NCBI RefSeq assembly: GCF_001598355.1
Contig: NZ_BCYU01000007.1
Location: forward strand, 1-64,000
Length of the DNA stretch: 64,000 nucleotides
Source: Sphingomonas asaccharolytica NBRC 15499
GTDB lineage: Bacteria > Pseudomonadota > Alphaproteobacteria > Sphingomonadales > Sphingomonadaceae
Direction: 5' to 3'
The translations under genes and the position numbers were made by a program. Shown here piece by piece: positions 40,867-49,774 of the stretch (the first letter of the stretch is position 1; each line of letters opens with the position of its first letter). The notes beneath the pieces are model-generated. The model was given only the letters and a program-made list of their open reading frames with translations. It had not been told where the DNA came from and ran no database searches.

Positions 40867-42309
40867 ATGAAAAGCTATCCGCAGAACTATATCGACGGCC
40901 GTTGGGTCGACAGCAAAGGCGGCCGCAAACATACGGTCATCAACCCCGCGACCGAGCAGCCGGCCGGCGAGATCGTGCTCGGCACCGCGGCCGATGTCGA
41001 TGACGCGGTCCATGCCGCGCGGCGCGCGTTCGACAGCTTTTCGCAGACGTCGAAGGACGGGCGCATTGCCCTGCTCCAGCGGATCATCGCCGAATATCAG
41101 AAGCGGATCCCCGACATCGCCGAGGCGATCGCGATCGAAATGGGCTGCCCGATCTCGATCGCGCAAACCGCACAGGCCGGTTCGGGCCTGGGTCATCTCG
41201 GCAATGCGCTGAAGGCGCTGCAGGATTACCAATTCGCCGAGAAGATTGGCGACAATACAGTCGTACGCGAGCCGATCGGCGTGGCCGCGCTGATCACGCC
41301 GTGGAACTGGCCGATGAACCAGATCGTCGCCAAAGTCGGCCCGGCGCTCGCTGCCGGCTGCACGATGATCCTCAAGCCATCCGAGGAAGCGCCGAGCTCG
41401 GCGGCGATCTTCGCCGAGGTGATGGACGCGGCAGGCGTGCCGGCGGGCGTGTTCAACCTCGTCCAGGGCGACGGCGAAGGCGTCGGCACCGCGCTGGCCA
41501 AACATCCCGATATCGACATGATGAGCTTCACCGGATCGACCCGCGCCGGGATCATGGTAGCCAAGAACGCCGCCGACACGGTCAAGCGGGTCGCGCAGGA
41601 ACTGGGCGGCAAGTCGCCCAATATCATCCTCGAAGGCGCGCCGCTCGATCAGGCGCTACCTGGCGGGGTCGGCGGCGTGCTGCTCAATTCCGGCCAGAGC
41701 TGCGTGGCGCCGACGCGCATGCTGGTGCACCGCTCGCAGCATGACGAAGCGGCGGCCAAGGTCGGCGCGATGTTCGCCGCCAAAGCGGTCGGCGACCCGC
41801 TCAGCGAAGGCGATCATATCGGCCCCGTCGTCAACCAGCGCCAATGGGACCGCATCCAGGGCCTGATCCAGCAGGGCATCGACGAAGGCGCGACCCTGGT
41901 GACCGGCGGTACCGGCAGGCCCGACGGGTTCGATACCGGCTTCTACGTGAAGCCGACCGTCTTCGCCGACGTCACCCCCGACATGACGATCGCGCGCGAG
42001 GAGATTTTCGGGCCGGTCCTGGTGATCATGCCTTACGCCGACGACGCCGATGCGGTCCGTATCGCCAACGACACGCCTTATGGCCTCGGCGCCTATATCG
42101 CCGGCGACCCGACCAAAGCGAAGACCATTGTCGGCAAGCTCCGCGCGGGCGCGGTGTTCGTCAATGCCGGCGGGCTCGCCTTCGACATGCCGTTCGGCGG
42201 GTACAAGCAATCGGGGAATGGCCGCGAATTCGGTAAGTTCGGGCTGGAAGAATTCCTCGAGGTGAAGTCAGTGATCGGCGCCCTGCCGGAAGACGCCGTC
42301 CCCGCCTGA
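40867..42309 (+). CDS. Aldehyde dehydrogenase, ligFG operon
   Basis: A 480-aa NAD(P)-dependent aldehyde dehydrogenase with TPWNWPMNQI, the catalytic Glu of QELGGKSPNI, Cys in NSGQSCVAPTRM, and IFGPVLVIMPY. It follows ligG by 25 bp. After LigF and LigG the fragment is a hydroxypropiophenone, whose gamma-alcohol is oxidised to an aldehyde and then an acid. This enzyme could do the second oxidation, with the PQQ dehydrogenase as a candidate for the first. The substrate is inferred from operon position only. Confidence 0.85.
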   Translation: MKSYPQNYIDGRWVDSKGGRKHTVINPATEQPAGEIVLGTAADVDDAVHAARRAFDSFSQTSKDGRIALLQRIIAEYQKRIPDIAEAIAIEMGCPISIAQTAQAGSGLGHLGNALKALQDYQFAEKIGDNTVVREPIGVAALITPWNWPMNQIVAKVGPALAAGCTMILKPSEEAPSSAAIFAEVMDAAGVPAGVFNLVQGDGEGVGTALAKHPDIDMMSFTGSTRAGIMVAKNAADTVKRVAQELGGKSPNIILEGAPLDQALPGGVGGVLLNSGQSCVAPTRMLVHRSQHDEAAAKVGAMFAAKAVGDPLSEGDHIGPVVNQRQWDRIQGLIQQGIDEGATLVTGGTGRPDGFDTGFYVKPTVFADVTPDMTIAREEIFGPVLVIMPYADDADAVRIANDTPYGLGAYIAGDPTKAKTIVGKLRAGAVFVNAGGLAFDMPFGGYKQSGNGREFGKFGLEEFLEVKSVIGALPEDAVPA

Positions 42310-42422
42310 GGCATTTACGGGTGCCGGCCGGCGTCCGGCCAGCCGGCACCTGACTCCCAAGCGGCCGGACTTCCGCCGCGATTCCCGTCACGCACTCGCT
42401 TGCTTCCTGCGTCATCGTCGTT

Positions 42423-42443
42423 ATTGTACGCCTAGCATACAAA
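42423..42443. promoter_or_regulatory. ATTGTA-N9-TACAAT-type palindrome upstream of ferB
   Basis: Arms ATTGTA and TACAAA (11 of 12 consensus arm positions) around nine bases that end GCA. It lies 67 bp before the ferB start in the 201-bp gap after the aldehyde dehydrogenase. It is one of the best members of the series and a likely FerC site by function. Confidence 0.7.
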
Positions 42444-42510
42444 TAACGGCGAGGGAGATTCGGCACGTATCCGACCGGCATCTGCCCCGCGCAGACTGGG
42501 ATGACGAACG

Positions 42511-43350
42511 ATGAGCGAAGGCAATGCGCAGGATGTAGTGTCATATCGGGTCGAGGACCGGATCGCCTGGGTCTATTTCGCGCGGCCGGAGAAGCGCAAC
42601 TGCATGAACCCGGCGCTCAATCGCCGGATGATGGAAGTGCTCGACGAGCTCGAATATCGCGACGATGTCGGCGCGCTGGTTCTGAGCGGCGAAGGAACCG
42701 CCTGGTCGGCGGGCATGGACCTCAAGGAATATTTTCGCGAGACCGAGGCGCAGGGCCTGCGCGGCGTCCGCCAGTCGCAGCGCGAAAGCTATGGCTGGTT
42801 CCGGCGGCTGCGCTGGTTTCAGAAGCCGACCATCGCAATGGTCAACGGCTGGTGCTTCGGCGGCGGCTTCGGCCCGCTTTTCTCGTGCGACCTCGCGATC
42901 TGCGCCGATGAAGCGCAATTCGGGCTGAGCGAGATCAATTGGGGCATCCTGCCCGGCGGCGGCGTGACCAAAGTCGTGGTCGACCTGTTGTCGATGCGCG
43001 ACGCGATGTGGATGACGCTGACCGGCGATCTGATCGATGGCCGCAAGGCGGCGGAGTGGAAGCTGGTCAACGAGAGCGTGCCGCTCGACCGGCTGGAAAC
43101 CCGCGTCCGCGAAGTTGCCGAGATGCTGCTCAAGAAGAACCCGGTCGCGCTCAAATTCGCCAAGGACGCCGTGCGTCGTGTCGGCTCGATGACCTATGAC
43201 GAGGCCGAGGATTATCTGGTCCGCATGCAGGAAGCGGCCAATTTCCACGATAAGACCGAGGGGCGCAAGGAAGGCATCCGCCAGTTCATCGACGAGAAGA
43301 GCTACAAGCCCGGCCTTGGAGCTTACGACCAGCAGAAGGCAGGCGCTTAA
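42511..43350 (+). CDS. ferB: Feruloyl-/p-hydroxycinnamoyl-CoA hydratase-lyase FerB
   Basis: A crotonase-family enzyme (279 aa) that hydrates and cleaves feruloyl-CoA to vanillin and acetyl-CoA. WVYFARPEKRNCMNPALNRRMMEVLDE, the oxyanion-hole segments GEGTAWSAGMDLKEYF and NGWCFGGGFGPLFSCDLAI, and LSEINWGILPGGGVTK are characteristic of the hydroxycinnamoyl-CoA lyases (Ech/FerB). It is convergent with ferA, unlike the ferBA operon of SYK-6. A strong hairpin lies between them. Confidence 0.93.
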   Translation: MSEGNAQDVVSYRVEDRIAWVYFARPEKRNCMNPALNRRMMEVLDELEYRDDVGALVLSGEGTAWSAGMDLKEYFRETEAQGLRGVRQSQRESYGWFRRLRWFQKPTIAMVNGWCFGGGFGPLFSCDLAICADEAQFGLSEINWGILPGGGVTKVVVDLLSMRDAMWMTLTGDLIDGRKAAEWKLVNESVPLDRLETRVREVAEMLLKKNPVALKFAKDAVRRVGSMTYDEAEDYLVRMQEAANFHDKTEGRKEGIRQFIDEKSYKPGLGAYDQQKAGA

Positions 43351-43369
43351 GGGCCTGCGGAAACCTTGC

Positions 43370-43389
43370 GCTCCTGCGAAAGCAGGAGC
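43370..43389. terminator. Hairpin between convergent ferB and ferA
   Basis: Perfect 8-bp arms GCTCCTGC and GCAGGAGC close a GAAA tetraloop, 20 bp after the ferB stop and about 85 bp before the ferA stop. The same GCGAAAGC core occurs in the ~150-bp repeats, so it may be a short REP unit acting as a bidirectional transcription barrier. There is no T run. Confidence 0.5.
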
Positions 43390-43474
43390 CCAGGGTTGCT
43401 GGCCGTTTCCCCGCAATTCTGGCTCCTTGCTCGCTGAAATGAGTCCCAGGAGCAGACGCTAAAAGACGTGGCCC

Positions 43475-45616
43475 TCAGGTCTGGATCAATGCATCGAGCG
43501 CGATCGCGCCTTGCCCGCGCGGATAGACCATCACCGGATTGAGGTCGATCTCACGGATCGCCGGCGTCGCCGCCACCACCGCACCGAGGGCGTCGACTAG
43601 CGCTGCCACCGCATCGACGTCCATCGCCGGCTCCCCGCGAAACCCGTCGAGCAGCGGGGCAAGACGCAGGCGGCGCAATTCGGCGACAATGGCATCGCGA
43701 TCGAGCCCAGCAGGGAGCAACCGCACGTCGTGGAGCAGTTCGGCGCTGACTCCGCCGAACCCGAACAGGATCGTCGCTCCCCAATGCGGGTCGTTGCGTG
43801 CGCCGACGATCAGCTCGATGCCGCGTGCCGCCATCGGTTCGACCAGCACGCCGTCCAATGTCAGATCGGGCCGCGCCGCGGCCACCGCGGCCTGCAGCTT
43901 CGCCCATCCGTCGCGAACTTCTTGTGCGTCGGCCAGGCCGACTACCACGCCGCCAGCATCGCTCTTGTGCGGCAGCGCCGCCGCCTGGGCCTTGAGCACG
44001 ACCGGATAGCCGAACCGATCGGCGGCGGCGACTGCCTCTTCGGCCGATCCGGCGAGTGTGCCGGATGGAAAAGCGATGCCACGCGCGCCGAGCAAATCCT
44101 TGGCGCGATATTCGGTTACTGTCGCGCCGGCCTCTGGCAGCCCCACCAGCGGTGCCGCATCACCCGTCGGAAGCACGGCAATTTCTCCGGTCGACCGCAT
44201 CCTGGCCAGCGCGTGCAAGGCGCGTTCAGCGGTCGGCAGGTACATCACGCCTTCCGCCCGCAGCGCGGCGACATCCTCGGCCAGGACGATACCGCCTTCG
44301 TCGACGCCAGCGACGATCACCGGTTTGCCCGGCGGGCTCGAGCGCAAAGCGTCGAGCACCGCAGCGAATTTGATGTGCGACGTGCCGGTGTCGGTCTGGA
44401 TCAGGGTCACCAGGATCGCGCCGATGCGGTCGTCGCCCGCCAGCGCGGCGATCGTCCGTCCATAGATTCCGGGATCGACCAGGCCTTGCGCGGTCACGTC
44501 GAGCGGATTGCTGACCGGTACGAAATCGGGCAGCGCCGCGCGCAATGCCGGGCTGTCGGCATCGCCGAGCAGCGGCAGGGCGATCCCGAGCGCTTCGGCC
44601 TGATCGAGCATGATCGCCTTGAACGCCCCCGATTCCGCGATCACGCCGAGCCCCCTTGCGACCGGCGCGGCATAGCGCGCGACCATTTCTACGACGTCGC
44701 CCAGTTCCTCCAGCGTATCGACCAGGATTACCCCGGCGCGTTCGACATGGACGCGCATCACCTCGTAATCACCGGCCATCGCGCCGGTATGCGTCGCCGC
44801 GCTCGCCGCACCCGCCGCGCTGCGGCCGGGATGGAGCAGCACTACCTGCTTGCCGGCGGCGCGCGCGGCCCGGGCCGCCGCCAGGAAGCGCGCCGGCTTG
44901 CGGAAATGTTCGACGATCATGCCGACCACCGACGTAGCCGGATCGCCGACCAGATGGTCGAGATAATCCTCGACCCCGCTGGCCGCTTCGTTGCCGGTCG
45001 AGATGTAGCAGCTGAGCGGCACTTCGCGCGCGATCATCGTCGTCGCCAGCACCGCCGCCATCGCGCCCGATTGCGACACGATGCCGACCCGACGATCGCT
45101 ATCGACACGCGGTTCGGGCAGTTCGATGAAGGTGAGCGCGATGCGATCGACGAAATTGACCAGGCCGAGGCAATTGGGGCCCTCGACGATCATATCCGCC
45201 CCCGCCGCGATCCGCGCGATCTCCTGCTGGTCGGCCAAGCCTTGCGGCCCATCCTCGGCGAATCCAGCCGAAAAGACGATCGCCGCGCCGACGCGACGCC
45301 CGGCCAGGCCACGGATCACGTCGAGCACGCCCGCGCGGGGAATCGCGAGCACCGCGACGTCGATCCCTTCGGGCAGATCGTCGACGGTGGCGACGCAGCC
45401 TCGGCCGCCAATCTCGGCCCGCTTCGGATTGACCAGATGGATCTCGCCGTCAAATCCCTGTCGCTCAAGATTGGCAAGCACAGACGCGCCGAGCGCGCCG
45501 GGTTTGTCCGAGGCGCCGACGATCGCCACCGAGCGCGGCCGCAGCAACCGGTCGAATCGCAAGGCCGCCTCGACGTCGTTCCCGATGATCTGGTTCTTCG
45601 CCGTCGTCGCCACCAA
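43475..45616 (-). CDS. ferA: Feruloyl-CoA synthetase FerA (ADP-forming type)
   Basis: FerA (713 aa) activates ferulate, coumarate and related acids with CoA. It belongs to the NDP-forming acyl-CoA synthetase superfamily. It has a CoA-binding Rossmann domain (VAIVGASDKPGALGASVLANL), two succinyl-CoA-ligase-like domains with the SQSGAMAAVLAT motif, and an ATP-grasp domain near residues 490-700 (YPVVLKAQAAALPHKSDAGGV). Length and architecture match FerA of SYK-6 rather than AMP-forming Fcs enzymes. It has its own palindromic operator 46 bp upstream, separate from ferB. Confidence 0.92.
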   Translation of the reverse strand: MVATTAKNQIIGNDVEAALRFDRLLRPRSVAIVGASDKPGALGASVLANLERQGFDGEIHLVNPKRAEIGGRGCVATVDDLPEGIDVAVLAIPRAGVLDVIRGLAGRRVGAAIVFSAGFAEDGPQGLADQQEIARIAAGADMIVEGPNCLGLVNFVDRIALTFIELPEPRVDSDRRVGIVSQSGAMAAVLATTMIAREVPLSCYISTGNEAASGVEDYLDHLVGDPATSVVGMIVEHFRKPARFLAAARAARAAGKQVVLLHPGRSAAGAASAATHTGAMAGDYEVMRVHVERAGVILVDTLEELGDVVEMVARYAAPVARGLGVIAESGAFKAIMLDQAEALGIALPLLGDADSPALRAALPDFVPVSNPLDVTAQGLVDPGIYGRTIAALAGDDRIGAILVTLIQTDTGTSHIKFAAVLDALRSSPPGKPVIVAGVDEGGIVLAEDVAALRAEGVMYLPTAERALHALARMRSTGEIAVLPTGDAAPLVGLPEAGATVTEYRAKDLLGARGIAFPSGTLAGSAEEAVAAADRFGYPVVLKAQAAALPHKSDAGGVVVGLADAQEVRDGWAKLQAAVAAARPDLTLDGVLVEPMAARGIELIVGARNDPHWGATILFGFGGVSAELLHDVRLLPAGLDRDAIVAELRRLRLAPLLDGFRGEPAMDVDAVAALVDALGAVVAATPAIREIDLNPVMVYPRGQGAIALDALIQT

Positions 45617-45662
45617 AACCCATCCTCTCCGATCTCGCCCATTCGCGGTGAGCGTTTGCCAG

Positions 45663-45683
45663 ATTGTATCTCAAGCAAACAAT
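45663..45683. promoter_or_regulatory. ATTGTA-N9-TACAAT-type palindrome upstream of ferA
   Basis: Arms ATTGTA and AACAAT (one mismatch) around nine bases ending GCA, between the ferC stop and the ferA start. Confidence 0.7.
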
Positions 45684-45705
45684 TTAGCAAGCTGGGCTCT
45701 GCCGG

Positions 45706-46152
45706 TCAGTCGTCGTCTCGTCGCGCCGCGCGGGGTTTGCGGAGTTTCTTCAACAAGGCCATCAGCGTCGCGCGCTCGGCCGCGGTCAGGTCGGCGGCGA
45801 GGCGACGGTCGGACTCGCGCAATTGATCGAGCATCTCCGCCACCCGCTTCTCACCGTCGGGCAGCAGGTGCAGGGCATTGGTGCGCAGATCGCGTCCAGG
45901 TCGACGCTCGATCAGGCCGCGATCGACCAGCACATTGACCAGCTTCATCGCGCTCGACCGGTTCACGCTCAGCGCCTTGCCCAGCGCGGTCTGGTCGCAT
46001 CCCGGATTGGCGCGAATGAGCAGCAACGCGGTCAGCTTCGCCGGCGTCAGCCCGTATGGCGCGAGCATCAGCCGCGCATCCTCTATCGCGATCAGATGGG
46101 CGAGTTCGATCCGGTACCCCAGCAGCCCGTCGAGATCGCTTCCTTGTTTCAT
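45706..46152 (-). CDS. ferC: MarR-type regulator FerC
   Basis: A 148-aa winged-helix repressor. The HTH is at about residues 45-85 (LTALLLIRANPGCDQTALGKALSVNRSSAMKLVNVLVDRGLI), followed by the wing with RRPGRDLRTN. In SYK-6 the MarR-type FerC represses ferBA and is released by hydroxycinnamoyl-CoA. Here it lies upstream of ferA and divergent from an aldehyde dehydrogenase. A palindrome of the island series sits 23 bp from its own start, consistent with autoregulation. Orthology to FerC is supported by context as much as by sequence. Confidence 0.85.
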   Translation of the reverse strand: MKQGSDLDGLLGYRIELAHLIAIEDARLMLAPYGLTPAKLTALLLIRANPGCDQTALGKALSVNRSSAMKLVNVLVDRGLIERRPGRDLRTNALHLLPDGEKRVAEMLDQLRESDRRLAADLTAAERATLMALLKKLRKPRAARRDDD

Positions 46153-46175
46153 CGGTCGAGTACCATCTTGTCAAA

Positions 46176-46196
46176 ATTGTATGCCCGGCGCACAAA
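46176..46196. promoter_or_regulatory. ATTGTA-N9-TACAAT-type palindrome between ferC and the aldehyde dehydrogenase
   Basis: Arms ATTGTA and CACAAA around nine bases, 23 bp from the ferC start and 80 bp from the aldehyde dehydrogenase start. It is placed to control both. Confidence 0.7.
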
Positions 46197-46276
46197 GGCC
46201 GAAACGTGTCGCATCTTTTCCTGATTGCGACGCCGATTGCCAGCGCAATGCCGGCGACCGAACAAGGAGAGTGGTG

Positions 46277-47695
46277 ATGGAACGCGATTTCAGGATGCTG
46301 ATCGATGGCGAACTCGTCGAGGGCGCGACCAGCTTCGAGGTTATCAATCCGGCGACGGGCAGCGCGTTCGCGCAGTGTCCCAAGGCGGATCGCGCCCTGA
46401 TCGATCGCGCCGTTGCCGCGGCCAGACGCGCCTTCCCGGCCTGGTCGGCGACTCCCATCGAACAGCGCGCGGCGTTGGTCGATAAGCTCGCGGATGCGCT
46501 TGAGGCGCGCGCGGGCGAGTTCGCCAGCCTGCTGACCAGCGAACAGGGCAAGCCGCTCGACCAGGCGATGTTCGAGATGATGGGTAGCATCTTCACCCTG
46601 CGTGCATTCGCCGCGATGCGGGTCGAACCCAAGACCTTGCGCGAAGAAGGCGGCAACACGGTGATCGAGCACCGCACCCCGCTCGGGGTGGTCGCGTCGA
46701 TCACGCCGTGGAATTTCCCCGTCATCCTCTTGATGAACAAGCTGGGCCCAGCGCTCGTCACCGGCAACACGATGGTCGCCAAGCCCGCGCCGACCACGCC
46801 GCTCACCACCTTGCTGTTCGGTGAGATCTGCCGGGACATTCTGCCTGCGGGCGTGTTCAACACGGTGTGCGACCAGAACGACCTGGGCGAAGTGCTGACC
46901 ACGCATCCCGACGTCGACAAGGTCGCCTTCACCGGGTCGACCGCGACCGGCAAGAAGGTGATGGCCGCGGCGGCGCAGGGCGTGAAGCGCGTCACGCTCG
47001 AACTCGGTGGCAACGACGCGGCGATCGTTCTCGACGACGTCGATCCGCGCCAGGTCGCGCAAAAGGTCTATGGCGGCGCGATGGCCAATGCCGGCCAGAT
47101 CTGCGTCGCGATCAAGCGCGCTTACGTGCCCGAACCGATGTACGACGAATTCTGCGACGAGCTCGCCCGCTTGGCGCGCGAAGCGGTGGTCGATGACGGC
47201 GCTAAGCAGGGTACCCAGGTCGGTCCGATCCAGAACAAGATGCAGTTCGAGAAAGTGAAAGCGTTGCTCGACGACGCCAGGCAGCGCGGCACCGTGCTGG
47301 CCGGCGGCGAAGCGCTCGACCGTCCCGGATACTTCATCCCGCCGACGATCGTGCGCGACCTCGACGACGATGCGCCGCTGGTACGCGAAGAGCAATTCGG
47401 TCCGGTGCTGCCGGTGCTCAAATATGACGATATCGACGATGTGATCGCGCGTGCCAACGATTCCGAATACGGCCTGGGCGGCACCGTTTGGGGCAAGGAC
47501 CTGACGCGCGCTACCGACGTTGCGAAGCGGATCGATTCGGGCACCGTCTGGGTCAACCAGTATCTGGCGATCGACCCCAACATCCCCTTTCGCGGATCGA
47601 AACAATCGGGGATCGGCGGCGAGCTGGGCGAAGCGGGGCTGCACGAATATACTCAGCCGCACATCATCAACGTCGTGGCGCTCGAGGATGCCTAA
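46277..47695 (+). CDS. Aldehyde dehydrogenase next to ferC (candidate vanillin dehydrogenase)
   Basis: A 472-aa aldehyde dehydrogenase with TPWNFPVILLMNKLGPAL, catalytic Glu in LELGGNDAAIVLDD, Cys in NAGQICVAIKR, and EEQFGPVLPVLKY. The ATG at 46277 follows AAGGAGAG. It is divergent from ferC and shares its operator, so it should be induced together with ferulate breakdown. That would suit a vanillin dehydrogenase turning the FerB product into vanillate for LigM. Two other aldehyde dehydrogenases are in the window and I cannot assign LigV by sequence alone. Confidence 0.82.
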   Translation: MERDFRMLIDGELVEGATSFEVINPATGSAFAQCPKADRALIDRAVAAARRAFPAWSATPIEQRAALVDKLADALEARAGEFASLLTSEQGKPLDQAMFEMMGSIFTLRAFAAMRVEPKTLREEGGNTVIEHRTPLGVVASITPWNFPVILLMNKLGPALVTGNTMVAKPAPTTPLTTLLFGEICRDILPAGVFNTVCDQNDLGEVLTTHPDVDKVAFTGSTATGKKVMAAAAQGVKRVTLELGGNDAAIVLDDVDPRQVAQKVYGGAMANAGQICVAIKRAYVPEPMYDEFCDELARLAREAVVDDGAKQGTQVGPIQNKMQFEKVKALLDDARQRGTVLAGGEALDRPGYFIPPTIVRDLDDDAPLVREEQFGPVLPVLKYDDIDDVIARANDSEYGLGGTVWGKDLTRATDVAKRIDSGTVWVNQYLAIDPNIPFRGSKQSGIGGELGEAGLHEYTQPHIINVVALEDA

Positions 47696-47733
47696 AGCGC
47701 GGCGACGGTCCGAGGGCAGTCACCGTCGCTTCG

Positions 47734-47754
47734 CATATATGATCTATACACAAA
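47734..47754. promoter_or_regulatory. ATTGTA-N9-TACAAT-type palindrome upstream of the core-MetE gene
   Basis: Arms CATATA and CACAAA around nine bases, 49 bp before the start. The left arm is degenerate. Confidence 0.45.
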
Positions 47755-47803
47755 CGCGAAATGGCGGCATGGTCGTTCGATAATCCGAGGAAGAGGAGCG
47801 CCC

Positions 47804-48931
47804 ATGCCGATCGCGACGACCCATGTCGGTAGTTTGCCGCGCGGCCCCGAACTGACGCCCCTGCTGCTAGCCCGCGACCATGGCGAGCCCTATGACGCGG
47901 AAGCGTTCGATACCGTCGTCCAGGCGGCGGTCGACGCGGCGGTGGCGGCGCAGGTCGACGCGGGCGTCACGATCGTCAGCGACGGCGAACTCGGCAAGGT
48001 CGGCTATTCGACTTACATGATCGAGCGCTTGTCGGGCTTTGGTGGCCATACCGACCGCAAGCCAGCGCTCGATCTCGCACCGCTGCCTAATCTCCGCGCC
48101 AAGCTGGCGCACATCATGGGGGCGCAGGAATTCATCCGCGCCTCGTGCATCGGGCCAGTTCGGCTGGTTACCCTCCAGCCGCTGCACGACGACATCCGGC
48201 GCTTCCGGAGCGCGCTCGACCGGCACGGCGAAGGCACGCGCGCGTTCATGAACGCCGCCTCGCCTGGCTTGATCACGGCGTTCCAGAAGAACGCTCATTA
48301 CCCTAGTCACGAGGCTTATCTTGCCGACCTCGTCGCGGCGATGCAGCCCGAATACGAGGCGATCGTCGCGGCCGGATTCGAATTACAGCTCGATTGTCCC
48401 GACCTCGCTATGTCGCGCCATACCGGTTATCAGGAAATGGACGAGCCGACGTTCCTCAAGGCGATCGCGGCCAATGTCGACGCGCTCAACGCCGCGACCG
48501 CCAATATCGCGCCCGACCAGATGCGCATGCACATCTGCTGGGGCAATTACGAAGGACCGCACGACCACGATATTCCGCTCGAGCGGATCATCGATATCGT
48601 GCTGAGGGCGCGGCCGGCGACCATCCTGTTCGAAGCGGCCAATCCGCGTCACGAGCATGAATGGGCGGTTTGGCGCGATGCCGACATCCCCGACGACAAG
48701 CTGCTCGCGCCCGGCCTGATCGACACCTGTTCAAACTATCTCGAACATCCCGAGCTGATCGCGCAGCGAATCGAACGCTTCGCCGGCATTGTCGGCCAGG
48801 ACCGCGTGGTCGCGAGCACGGATTGCGGATTCGGCACCTTTGCCGGCTATGGCAAGATCGATCCGATCGTGACCTGGGCCAAATTACGAAACCTGCGCGA
48901 AGGCGCCGATATCGCCGCCGCCCGGCTCTAG
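47804..48931 (+). CDS. Core-MetE-like cobalamin-independent methyltransferase
   Basis: A 375-aa protein equal to the catalytic C-terminal half of MetE, without the N-terminal domain of ~750-aa MetE. It begins with TTHVGSLPRG. The zinc ligands are visible as H-x-C in MRMHICWGNYEGP, Glu in ILFEAANPRHEHE and Cys in VASTDCGFGTF. LQLDCPDLAM is the usual substrate-binding segment. Core-MetE proteins move methyl groups to homocysteine or similar thiols. Placed among LigM, DesA and MetF, it could use the methyl-THF made by O-demethylation. The donor cannot be read from sequence. Confidence 0.82.
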   Translation: MPIATTHVGSLPRGPELTPLLLARDHGEPYDAEAFDTVVQAAVDAAVAAQVDAGVTIVSDGELGKVGYSTYMIERLSGFGGHTDRKPALDLAPLPNLRAKLAHIMGAQEFIRASCIGPVRLVTLQPLHDDIRRFRSALDRHGEGTRAFMNAASPGLITAFQKNAHYPSHEAYLADLVAAMQPEYEAIVAAGFELQLDCPDLAMSRHTGYQEMDEPTFLKAIAANVDALNAATANIAPDQMRMHICWGNYEGPHDHDIPLERIIDIVLRARPATILFEAANPRHEHEWAVWRDADIPDDKLLAPGLIDTCSNYLEHPELIAQRIERFAGIVGQDRVVASTDCGFGTFAGYGKIDPIVTWAKLRNLREGADIAAARL

Positions 48932-48976
48932 TTCGGGGGAGTAGCGGGCGGCGCCGTGATCGGGCAATAAACGTTC

Positions 48977-49723
48977 ATGGCAGATGCCGCATCATCCCCC
49001 GTCAAATCGGCGACACGCACGCTCGACATCATCGAATATGTCGTGGCGCGCGATCGCCCCGTCGTCGCCCAGGAGATTGCGGCGGCTCTGGTCATCCCAG
49101 TCAGTAGCTTGTCCTATCTGCTCAACACGCTGATCGATCGCGGATATCTGGCGCGTGCCGGCCGCCGTTACACCGCCGGCCCGGGTCTCGCCCGACTGCA
49201 GGCGCGCGCGCACGGCTTTTCGCTCGCCGAGCGGGTCGCGCCGCTGGTCCGCTCGTTGCGCGTCCAGCTCAATGAGACCGCGTCCTTCTTCGTCCGGATC
49301 GGCTGGGAAGTGGAAGCGCTGGTGACCGAAACCAGCGAGCATGCGTTGCGCTATGCCGTCCAGATGGGCACGCGGACCCCACTCCACGGCTTCGCGGCGG
49401 GCAAGGCCATCCTGGCCGCTTTGCCCCAAGCCGAATTCGAAACCTATCTCAGCGAGTCGGAGCGACGGGCATTCTCGCCCGCCACGATCACCGATGCCGA
49501 TGCTTTGCGCGCCGAGATCGCCGCCATTCGCCAGACGGGCATCGCCCGGACTCGCGAGGAACATACGCCAGGCATCCAGGGGATTGGTTGCGCCGTATCG
49601 ATCGACGGCGAATTGCTCGGGGCGTTCAGCGTCGCGATTCCCTCGGTCCGGTTCGATGCGGAGGTCGAACGGCACGCCGCGGAACTGCTCAAGCGAACGG
49701 TGGCCTTGCTCGAAGCCGCCTGA
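48977..49723 (+). CDS. IclR-family transcriptional regulator
   Basis: A 248-aa regulator with an N-terminal HTH (about residues 10-70: SATRTLDIIEYVV, VSSLSYLLNTLIDRGYLARAGRRY) and a C-terminal GAF-like effector domain containing TRTPLHGFAAGKAILAALP and IGCAVSIDGELLGAFSVAIP. It follows the core-MetE gene by 45 bp and is convergent with desA. IclR proteins often control aromatic-catabolism operons and may control the C1 genes here. Confidence 0.88.
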   Translation: MADAASSPVKSATRTLDIIEYVVARDRPVVAQEIAAALVIPVSSLSYLLNTLIDRGYLARAGRRYTAGPGLARLQARAHGFSLAERVAPLVRSLRVQLNETASFFVRIGWEVEALVTETSEHALRYAVQMGTRTPLHGFAAGKAILAALPQAEFETYLSESERRAFSPATITDADALRAEIAAIRQTGIARTREEHTPGIQGIGCAVSIDGELLGAFSVAIPSVRFDAEVERHAAELLKRTVALLEAA

Positions 49724-49774
49724 CCGCATTTCCGACGATGCGGAAACATCGCCGGAAATGCGGGACGGACCTTG

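Noticed and set aside
45851-47662. Antisense frame of about 600 codons across ferC and the aldehyde dehydrogenase.
   Set aside because: It runs through two clear genes and their promoter and has no recognisable protein features.
46277-47695. Firm assignment as vanillin dehydrogenase LigV.
   Set aside because: Position by ferC supports it, but three aldehyde dehydrogenases occur here and none has a diagnostic motif I can recall, so only a candidate label is given.
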